The position numbers and the translations under genes were made by a program. The notes under the pieces were generated by a model, which worked only from the letters and a program-made list of their open reading frames with translations, searched no databases and was not told the origin of the DNA. DNA of 64,000 nucleotides, from NCBI RefSeq assembly GCF_905220415.1, contig NC_059553.1, positions 9,324,501 to 9,388,500 of the forward strand, written 5' to 3'. This stretch comes from Colias croceus (Eukaryota > Arthropoda > Insecta > Lepidoptera > Pieridae). Below are positions 1-7,662 of the stretch, piece after piece. Every line of letters starts with the position of its first letter. Within the stretch, counting starts at the first letter, position 1.

Positions 1-117
1 GAATGAATGAATTCATATATTATTATTTTATTCCTGGAAAAGTATTATATTTGCTTCAGTTATAATTATATGATTTATTTATATGCGAAAGACATTAAAA
101 TACAGATAATGATCTAA

Positions 118-338
118 TCTTCTTTATATATAAAACTTAAAGGTGACTGATATAGTGATCTATCAACGCACAGCCCAAACCACTGGACGTATCGCGCTGA
201 AATTTGGCATGCAGGTAGATGTTAGGACGTAGGCATCCGCTAAGATATGCTAAGATATATATAAGAAGGATTTCCCGAAATTCTTGCGGGAACGGGGAAA
301 AACGGGGATGCACGTACAAAGTCGTGGGCGGAAGCTAG
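118..338 (+). mobile_element. Helitron-like non-autonomous element, family G
   Basis: The copy begins with TCTTCTTTATATATAAAA after an A and ends GGGCGGAAGCTAG before a T, the A|TC...CTAG|T arrangement shared by the Helitron-like copies of this window. The GC-rich 3' part (cgggaacggggaaaaacggg) is typical of these short elements. The open frame on the minus strand inside it has no coding features. It has no Rep/helicase ORF, so it would need a partner for movement. Confidence 0.6.
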
Positions 339-439
339 TATGGTATAAGAAGCTGTTATTAACTTTGATTATTATTTCAGAGAGTTTAAATTCCACTACT
401 CGATAAAATATCTTTAAATTTTTATTGCAAATACATTAA

Positions 440-600
440 ATTTGACTCTACCTTAATTTCCTCTAATTTAATTTCCCTCCGTACTTCCGGTTGTCAAGAA
501 GAAATCGCTGCATAGCGATAAGACCGCCAATTGATTTAATGTAGGTATTCTTAGGTTAAGTATGTAATAATTCTAAGGGAAATAATTATTAATAAAATAA
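440..600 (+). mobile_element. LINE 3' UTR fragment (jockey-like, copy 1)
   Basis: The stretch at 490-531 carries the hairpin ATCGCT-gcat-AGCGAT followed by AAGACCGCC. The same hairpin and GCCGCC flank recur at 3976-3991 and 39213-39228, where each follows the C-terminus of a reverse-transcriptase ORF. This copy is therefore a heavily 5'-truncated 3' UTR. The tail is AT-rich with AATAAAATAAAG-like sequence. Confidence 0.6.
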
Positions 601-886
601 AGAAATAAAATAAATTTGTATAGCCAATTTTATATTTGCCTTTTTGATTGGTTACTAAGCAAAAAGCTACTTTTCTTCAACTTTACAATTTAAGTAATTG
701 AAATCTTTTGAGCGCATTAAAATGTAATAACATACTGTGTGTTTGTTTTAGCTTTTCCAAAAAACAATTGAATTAAATCGTCTATAATAAACTTTCTATA
801 GTCAGATATGCTCTTTGCTCTATGTTGTGGAAAAGAACGTTAATATTTTCATAGCCATTTTATTTCAGTAAATAAAATAAAAATAA
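601..886. other. Unassigned AT-rich sequence
   Basis: I see no ORF, repeat border or RNA gene in this stretch. Confidence 0.5.
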
Positions 887-1215
887 AAACCGGCCAAGTG
901 CGAGTCGGACTCGCGCACCGAGGGTTCCGTATTTAATACCTATTTACTACTTACGTATTTAATACCATAATTTGGTATGAATTTCAATTTAATACCTCTA
1001 CGCGTTTATGAGGAGATGGGTAGTAAGTTTAAAATTATTAAAAAAATATATATTATGTGATGTAACTAAAAATTTATGGCTTTCGTAATTTTTCCTTTAT
1101 CTATGCTATAAGATGTTGCTTCGTACCAAATTTCAAGATTCTGAGTTCACGGGAAGCACCCTGTAGGTTTTGATTCCCTTGCAAGTGTCGAAAATTTGCC
1201 ATTTGGTCTATATTA
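887..1215 (-). repeat. Interspersed repeat, CCGGCCAAGTGCGAGTC family
   Basis: The copy opens with AACCGGCCAAGTGCGAGTC, then gactcgcgcaccgagggttccgta. The same motif in reverse complement closes the repeat at 56095-56356. The internal part (caagattctgagttcacggg, cctgtaggttttgattccc) is of the kind seen in many lepidopteran genomes. Transposon class is not resolved: no ORF, clear terminal inverted repeat or poly(A) is visible. The right limit is approximate. Confidence 0.55.
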
Positions 1216-1434
1216 AGACCATTTCAATACAGTCTTGTTGTTTGTTAAAAATAAATAGAGTTTGGAGTCCATATATAAAACTCTACCATAATTTATGTTT
1301 TTATGGCTGACGTCTGACTGGCGCCTGTCCACATTTAGCAATCACAATATGCTAAAACTGTGTCCTGTGTGCTTCTGTTTCTTGTTTTGAAAATATTTTA
1401 TCGAATTTTTGAGTATTATGAATAGAAAATAATT

Positions 1435-1470
1435 GACCACGGTGGGATTTGAACTCGCGTCTTCGTTCGA
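1435..1470 (-). repeat. tRNA-like B-box remnant, possible SINE fragment
   Basis: On the minus strand the sequence reads GAGTTCAAATCCCACCGTGG, close to a tRNA T-arm and acceptor end with a B-box-like GTTCAAATCC. No A box or cloverleaf is found upstream, so it is not called a tRNA gene. Confidence 0.3.
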
Positions 1471-1632
1471 ATTTATTGTATTCTAAAAAAATTCTAAATA
1501 ATTAAAGCTATTAATTATACTTTCTGTAACATAAGGTCACTTAGGTTTTAAAAATATAGTACATAAGTGCCCCAATAAGATTTTAATGGACGTACTTAGT
1601 CAAAATCGTAGGTGACAAATAATTATTGATTC

Positions 1633-1792
1633 ACCAGCGACCCGCCCCGCTTCGCCCGTGGTACATGTTTACGTTTTCTCTCCATGAGAACCATCCTCAT
1701 ACTTCAAGGAATATGATAAAAAATAATTAACGAAATTGGTTCAGACGTTCTCGAGTTTTGCGCTTAGCAACATTCATTTTTATTATAACGTC
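1633..1792 (-). mobile_element. Helitron-like element, family C (degenerate)
   Basis: The minus-strand copy carries CCACGGGCGAAGCGGGGCGG near its 3' end and the family C body (gaggatggttctcatgga, ctcgagaacgtctgaacc). The terminal CTAG is mutated to a form beginning CAGCG on the plus strand. Confidence 0.65.
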
Positions 1793-2289
1793 GTTAAATT
1801 GGCAGAATTTGTTTACTAACTGGTAACAACCTTTTATTTATATCCATTCTATTATTGGAATTCTTTGTTGTTTTTATAGGATTTATATTTATAATGAAGA
1901 CTCATTCGTTTAAAAATGAGACAGAAGATTGCACTCATTAACTCGGTAGAGCTTTTATTTTGAACTCTTTGAATTTCCGAACGAATGGCGTGACCTTTGA
2001 AATAAGAGAGAACAAGGAACACATTTTATTCACACATATTTTTCACATGACATCTCCTCAATTTGACCTCATATTATCACAAAATATCAAAAGTAAGCCT
2101 ATATATTCAAACAACATAATATCCACCAATATTTCATAACCGATTGCTTTTCTCTACATTATATTCAAACCTTTCAACCGTCTGGACGGCACATAATATA
2201 TTCCACACAATAGCTAAGCTTTAATACATCAATATGACAACCTCAGCCACATCTACATTTAATAATAATTGTAAAAATAAATGTAAAAA

Positions 2290-2340
2290 TCGTTTTGTTA
2301 ACGCTCACCCGGGCGAAGTGGCGCCCCCGTCCGGTTTCAG
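2290..2340 (+). promoter_or_regulatory. CpG-rich segment with strong 3' splice-site-like sequence
   Basis: A locally GC- and CpG-rich block (acccgggcgaagtggcgccc) ends with a pyrimidine-rich tract and TTTCAG at 2335-2340. It stands out from the AT-rich surroundings. It could be a promoter-proximal region or an exon border. Function is inferred only. Confidence 0.3.
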
Positions 2341-2465
2341 GCAGTTTCATGCCAACCTTAGCTCTGAACGCACGTCCGTCTGTGAAATAATCAATTTACG
2401 CACATTTGTGTTGTGACTTGTGAATAAGTGCTGTGAGTGTGGTTTTAAAAACGGAATGTGAAAAT
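2341..2465 (+). other. Candidate non-coding (5' UTR) exon
   Basis: The segment runs from TTTCAG (2335-2340) to a consensus donor GTAAGTTTT starting at 2466. All three plus-strand frames contain stop codons, so it cannot be a fully coding exon, but it would suit a 5' UTR exon. A second donor-like GTAAGCGTG lies about 10 nt further on. It could pair with the microexon candidate at 61310, implying a very long intron; that link is speculation without RNA data. The ATG at 2234 and the one at 2433 lead only into short unrecognised frames. Confidence 0.3.
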
Positions 2466-2469
2466 GTAA

Positions 2470-3530
2470 GTTTTGGTAAGCGTGTGTTGTTATTATTATA
2501 TTCATTTTACGAGAAATTGTCTGAGTATTTCGTTTTACGAGTTAATATCAAATGTCTGCACGATAGAGGTGCTCATAAAATGGAATTAAATGACATTTTT
2601 TACACCTTTTACAGCGTAATATTAGCAATGCTTCTAGAAATCTGTCGATGTTTGAAATCTTTATAAGGTCTACGGCGATGAAATTATTATTTGGTTGAAT
2701 AGAGACGCATCAATCTTGCTCAGAATACAGTTTTATCGATATTTCGAAAATAATTGACGTTAAAGGTACGCAATTTCAGCTCTACATCTCTATATATTTT
2801 CTTTTTAGAAGTAATGAAATTAAAATGACGTTTCCGATTAAATTAATCTTTTCATATTATCTATTGTAATTTGTAATAGTAGGTACATAAAATAGTTAAT
2901 TAAATAAATAAAACTTATTTTATAAAATTAAACATTATGAGGATGTGTATTATTAAAACTCAGTATTTTTCATACATTTCAGTTTTAATAATTAGCATTT
3001 TTTATCAATGAGAAATTGCCATCATCTATAAAGTTGAGTTCGTAGCGCTATTAATTTTTCAAGTTCTTTTAAAATTTTATATTGTTCTCATAAAAAAGTC
3101 ATGAATAAAGCTTTCCCTTTATTTTATGAATACTTGCATATTTATAATGTCAAAGAAACTATCAATCTTTTACTTTAAGGTTAAACCGTACTTATCATAA
3201 AATTAATTATGGAGATAGTTTGAGCCTAGATAAGATATTTTGCCCTGTAATGAAATTCATATGGGGTTGAAATGGGACTTATATTTGGAGCATTATGTAT
3301 TGTGCAGTGGAGAAGCATTTATTGATGAAATTCCATAAAAAAGATAGCTTAAGGTTTACGAATATATTATGGTATGTATATACGTTTTTTTCAAGAATAT
3401 TCTTGTGTTTGATTTTACTCGAGTACTATATATTTAGAAATTAAAGATTTTAACGGATTTTTAACGCGATTTATTCATTATATTATGATCCTGATATGGT
3501 ATGTTGTAAGTACATGTAAAAGGTCTATAA
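2470..3530. other. Unassigned AT-rich sequence
   Basis: No supported gene or repeat is seen. Around 3436-3476 there is a stretch (taacgcgatttattcatt) that also occurs near 23630, inside the inverted-arm element, which suggests a shared repeat fragment. Confidence 0.4.
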
Positions 3531-3534
3531 TAAT

Positions 3535-4100
3535 TAAATGGGGTCTTCTCATGAACTCAATCTCCGTTCCTGCAACAATCTTACGCTTCGTATGCCTGTT
3601 CACACTTCCAAATTCTACGATTGCTCTTTTACCGTACAAGCCGTAAGATTGTGGAACTCTCTCCCGACAACGATCAGGCAAGCCCAATCTTTATATAGTT
3701 TTAAAACTCTTGTTAAGAACTACTATCTGTCTCTTTAATGCTGTTTGTCTATGTTCTTTGCTGATTTAGTTATCTATTTATGTAAATTTATTTTCCTCTC
3801 TTCTAATATTTGTATTCCTATACTGCTCATTTCTCCTTTGTTTTTGTATAATATTATTTGATTCTTAAGTTATCTATCTATGTATAATTACAGTTTCTTG
3901 TATATGTATGTATTTATGCACTATCTACCTTTTTACTGATTTATTTTTCCTATATCCCAAGGTTGCCTGGAAGAAATCGCTTTTAAGCGATAAGGCCGCC
4001 AAATTGTACATTTATTATATAAGTAATATCGTTTCTGTAAATTTTGTTTTTGTGTGCAATAAAGTGTTTTCTATTCTATTCTATTCTATTCTATTCTAAA
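3535..4100 (+). mobile_element. 5'-truncated LINE 3' end (jockey-like, copy 2)
   Basis: A short ORF2 C-terminus (3538-3738) is followed by a 3' UTR with hairpin ATCGCT-ttta-AGCGAT at 3976-3991, then GCCGCC, an AATAAAG signal and a terminal TTCTA tandem repeat (about 4071-4096). Order and motifs match the copy at 38484-39300. The simple tandem repeat tail instead of poly(A) marks the 3' terminus. Confidence 0.8.
3538..3738 (+). pseudogene. LINE ORF2 C-terminal remnant
   Basis: The 66-residue frame contains the signature FTVQAVRLWNSLPTTIRQAQ followed by SFKTLVKNYY. Such a stretch is typical of the extreme C-terminus of jockey-like ORF2 proteins, and the copy at 38531-39061 has the matching VVTAIRLWNSLPVDVRRA. 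All endonuclease and reverse-transcriptase motifs are absent, so this is a dead 5'-truncated fragment. The apparent start methionine is chance. Confidence 0.8.
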
Positions 4101-4522
4101 TTTATTCGTTTTTAGGTATCTAACAACTTTTATAAGCTTGTAACATACGCCTTGTATTCTCGTTAATTGGTACTAAAAATAATTGCTTATTAAAGAGAGC
4201 TGCTATGTTGTAACATCTCTTAATTATTTATCTATTTATATCATGGAAGGATACTTTTCCTTTCATAGTTATTGTTTATTCGTATAAAGTAGTATAAAAA
4301 CATAAAACTTCATAGTTTAACACAAAAAAGTATTGGAACTATTTTTCCTTTTTTATTTGGATTGGTTGAACTATTTTAGAATTTATGCATATATATAACG
4401 TAACGGATATTGATTTATATTATACCTATATTTATACGGTCTATGGCTTCTCATTATTTACAGCTTTCAAAAACTACTTCAACTTAAAAGTACCTACGTA
4501 GCAGTCCATCGCTTATCAAATA
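4101..4522. other. Unassigned AT-rich sequence
   Basis: No gene, border or inverted repeat is recognised. Confidence 0.5.
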
Positions 4523-4711
4523 CTAGCTTACCGCCTGCGGCTTCGCCCGCTTTGTCTAAAACCTAATAAATTATATACTAAAACCTTCTTCTTGAATCAC
4601 TCTATCTATTAAAAAAAACCACATCAAAATCCGTTGCGTAGTTTTAAAGATTTAAGCATACAAGGGGACATAGCGACAGAGAAAGCGACTTTGTTTTATA
4701 CTATAAAGTGA
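4523..4711 (-). mobile_element. Helitron-like element, family D
   Basis: The plus strand starts CTAGCTTACCGCC and ends ACTATAAAGTGA, so the minus-strand element runs TC...CTAG. The body (ccgttgcgtagttttaaaga) is shared with copies at 6804, 27956 and 45028. A short GTGATA tandem repeat follows at about 4708-4731. Confidence 0.75.
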
Positions 4712-4979
4712 TAGTGATAGTGATAGTGATAATAGTATGTATGAATATAAATGTATTATTATCATAACCAAATAACGTCTTAGAAACTTATAAAGTATTT
4801 AGAAAGTTTTCATAACTTTAGCCTATCCCTTTAATAATACAGATTATCACGTTTTTAATATTATTGGTGTGGTCTATATTTCTTTACACACGTTAAAGCG
4901 TCACCAGCATGATTGATTTCATGATGAAGGGTGTTATAAGTTTAATATTGGGTTTATTAAGTCGTCCCTAGACGATATT
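4712..4979. other. Unassigned AT-rich sequence with GTGATA microsatellite
   Basis: It contains four near-perfect GTGATA units at its left edge; nothing else is recognised. Confidence 0.4.
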
Positions 4980-6640
4980 TTATTTTTTTTTTTTTTTTTA
5001 TTAAAGATAGCCAGGCATTTGACTGCATCCTACCTGATGGTAAGTAGTGATGCAGTCTATGAATGAGCATGCCTGCCTAGAAAGAGCCTATTCACTTTTA
5101 CCCTGAACAGATCCGGATTATAGGTTTCTGGAAAGACAGACGCGGGCAAGGCGTTCCAGTCCCTCGCTGTTCGGTTTATAAAAGAGTTCTGAAACCGTTT
5201 TGTGCGCAAAAAAGGTACATCAACTATGAAGGGATGGAAGCCAAGCGCGCGTCGAGATGTTCTGTGGTGGAAAGGGGAGGGTGGAATGAGATTATGCAGC
5301 TCCGTTGCACATTCCCCGAAGTGCAAGCGGTAAAAAACTGATAGGCATGCGACTTTACGTCTATGTTCAAGACTAAGCAGTCTACTCTTGGTCAGATTCT
5401 GGTCATCTATAATCCTTACAGCACGTCTCTCAATCGAATCCAATGCTCCTAGATGTGTTTTTGCAGCTCCAGCCCATAAATGGCTGCAGTACTCCACACA
5501 CGAACGAATTTGTGCTTGATATATATTTAGAAGCTGTTTTGGTTTGAAGTACTGCCTGACCTTCGATAATATGCCAAGTTTTTTGGCAGCCATTCGAGCC
5601 TTGGATTCGATGAAAGCACCGAAGTTAAGATCAGATGAGAGAGTTACTCCTAGTAGCTCGAGGTGGTCAGCTACTGTAATCGCTACATTCTGAAAAGAAG
5701 GCGTCAGCTCAAAACTACTCTTTTTGGCAGTGAAAAGGCAAGCCTGAGTTTTATTGGCATTGAATTGGACAAGATTGGCGTCGCCCCAATCTGAGACCTC
5801 TCTGAGTGTCCTATTCACGCGTTCGACCATGGCCTCTCTTTCCATTTTAATTTTGTCCTTTGTTGCAATAGCATCAGATAAGTACCGTTCTACAACGGTG
5901 CTGTCATCTGCATACCCAAAAATGTTATGCTTAAGCATATCATTTATGTGCAGCAGAAACAGCGTTGCAGACAGGACAGATCCTTGGGGAACTCCGGCAT
6001 TAATTGCCAATTGATCAGAAGCGCAGCCATCGACGACGACACGCACTGATCGTTCCCGTAGGAAATCAGCTATCCAAATGCTAAGGGTGGAGGGCACTCC
6101 ATAGGAAGGAAGCTTGTTTATTAAACTGTCGTGCCAAACTTTATCAAAAGCCTTGGAGATGTCAAGGGACACAGCAAGAGCCTCCCCATGATTCTCCAAG
6201 GCTTCTCCCCACAGATGTGAAGCGTGAACTAGAAGGTCACCAGTAGATCTCCTCTTACGGAAACCGTACTGGCGATCATTTAGAAGGTCGTTGGATTCAA
6301 GATGCGTGAGGAGCCTATAGTTCAATATTCGCTCCATAATTTTGCAAATTATGGATGTTATTGAGATCGGCCGATAATTAGATGGGTCAGCGCGACTTCC
6401 TTTCTTAGGCACTGGTTGGATGTTAGCGAGCTTCCATGCTTTAGGCACCACCCCCATTTTGAGAGACAGGCGAAACAGGCGAGTGAGAATTGGTGATAGC
6501 TCAGGTGCGCAGGTCTTCAAGACGATCGCTGGTATACCATCGGGCCCACTTGCTTTATTTACGTCTAGGTTGCGCATTTCATTCAACACTTCTTTTTGTT
6601 TTATACGAATTTCTGGCATAATGCACCTTAACATGCATAA
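4980..6640 (-). mobile_element. 5'-truncated LINE with poly(A) and 3' hairpin
   Basis: Reading on the minus strand, the element starts within ORF2 near 6640, runs through the reverse transcriptase, and ends in a short 3' UTR and a poly(A) tail (poly-T on the plus strand, about 4982-4999). The 3' UTR folds into a hairpin with a 9-bp stem (5021-5029 with 5049-5057) that begins at the stop codon. The 5' part with the endonuclease is missing. It is flanked upstream by the 3' tail of a SINE. Confidence 0.85.
5057..6640 (-). CDS. LINE reverse transcriptase (ORF2 C-terminal two thirds)
   Basis: This encodes the reverse transcriptase of a non-LTR retrotransposon, which copies its own RNA at a nicked target. 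Numbering from 6766, about residue 50 onwards is LINE protein. Finger motifs include KASGPDGIP (71-79), the palm has LDISKAFD (201-208), AGVPQGSVL (257-265) and the catalytic YADD (285-288), and a C-terminal thumb and RLLSLEHRR-like region follow. The frame is intact to its TAG at 5057-5059. The first ~49 residues of the open frame come from the adjacent SINE tail and junction, not from the element. The apurinic-type endonuclease is absent. Clade is uncertain: it has CR1/jockey-superfamily features, and L2- or Daphne-like membership is possible. Confidence 0.88.
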   Translation of the reverse strand, partial: LCMLRCIMPEIRIKQKEVLNEMRNLDVNKASGPDGIPAIVLKTCAPELSPILTRLFRLSLKMGVVPKAWKLANIQPVPKKGSRADPSNYRPISITSIICKIMERILNYRLLTHLESNDLLNDRQYGFRKRRSTGDLLVHASHLWGEALENHGEALAVSLDISKAFDKVWHDSLINKLPSYGVPSTLSIWIADFLRERSVRVVVDGCASDQLAINAGVPQGSVLSATLFLLHINDMLKHNIFGYADDSTVVERYLSDAIATKDKIKMEREAMVERVNRTLREVSDWGDANLVQFNANKTQACLFTAKKSSFELTPSFQNVAITVADHLELLGVTLSSDLNFGAFIESKARMAAKKLGILSKVRQYFKPKQLLNIYQAQIRSCVEYCSHLWAGAAKTHLGALDSIERRAVRIIDDQNLTKSRLLSLEHRRKVACLSVFYRLHFGECATELHNLIPPSPFHHRTSRRALGFHPFIVDVPFLRTKRFQNSFINRTARDWNALPASVFPETYNPDLFRVKVNRLFLGRHAHS

Positions 6641-7112
6641 CGTGGTGTAATGCATGAATATTGAATAATAAATAAATGTTTCAGGACAATTTTCACGCAT
6701 GGTATGATCTGATTCCATACTAAGATTACTTGTGTTATGAACCAAAACCAAATGGCTGATAAACATACATTTTTTTAATATATAGTTTTAGTTATATAGA
6801 TAACTAGCTTACCACCCGCGGCTTCGCCCGCTTTGTCTTAAACCCAATAAATTATATACTAAAACCTTCCTCTTGAATCTATCTATTAAAAAAAACCGCA
6901 AAATCCGTTGCGTAGTTTTAAAGATTTAAGCATACAAAGGGACATAGGGACAGAAAAAGCGACTTTGTTTTATACTATGTAGTGATTAACTACTAAACAT
7001 GTCGCAAACATCTATGTTCATCACACGTATATTCGTCCTGGGTGGGAATCGAAACACGACCTCTGATCTCTGACTTCGAAGGCAGGGTACCAACTAAACC
7101 AACCGGTCAGTC
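6640..7112 (-). mobile_element. tRNA-derived SINE split by a Helitron-like element
   Basis: The minus strand carries a tRNA-like head near 7112-7040 (B-box-like GTTTCGATTCCCACCC) and a tail ending near 6660 in CCTGAAACATTTATTTATT. The same head and tail occur uninterrupted at 26960-27240. Between head and tail lies a family D Helitron-like copy (6804-6985). The SINE tail abuts the truncated 5' end of the LINE at 4980-6640. Confidence 0.75.
6804..6985 (-). mobile_element. Helitron-like element, family D, nested in SINE
   Basis: The plus strand runs from CTAGCTTACCACCCGCGG to TACTATGTAGTGA. Comparison with the intact SINE at 26960-27240 shows the insertion broke the SINE between its tRNA head and its tail, so this is the younger insertion of the two. 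Confidence 0.8.
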
Positions 7113-7413
7113 ATTAATAGTGTAGCCTCTAATCGATGATTGAAATGAATGACATGCTGATTGACGAAGCTTCCTATTTTCTATTAGCAAGTTGCATGAC
7201 ATGCAGCATGATCGTTTAGATCGGGTGCTGTCATGCGAAAGCTGAGCGTTTCATGAACGAATGCATGAATTGATATTATTAGACACTCGTGTAGCGTGAC
7301 AGTTCACGTAAACACATGACATGCTTGGATAGCTGTCTAGAATTACTTAAAAAAAAATGGCGAATGTTTTGTTAATTTTATTTTACGTAAAAAATAGTAA
7401 TAATAATTAATAG
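7113..7413. other. Unassigned sequence
   Basis: Several GCATGACATGC-like words occur between 7150 and 7325, but no consistent repeat unit, ORF or border was found. Confidence 0.4.
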
Positions 7414-7662
7414 CTCAAACTCAAACTCAAACTCAAACATTCATTTATTCAATTAGACTACTATTTAGTAGCACTTTCGAATCGTCATTACATAAGTATT
7501 TTAACATTTACCACCGATTCGGAAAGCAGTATCTATGGAGAAGAATCGGCAAGAAACTCCATAGTTGCTCTTTTAAAATCATGTCAATATTACATAATAT
7601 GTAACTTATATCTAACTTATACATAATATATCATAATATGCCAAAGAACTGTCCTGTGGCTT

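Noticed and set aside
6619..6766. N-terminal extension of the truncated LINE ORF
   Set aside because: These residues are read from SINE tail and junction DNA.
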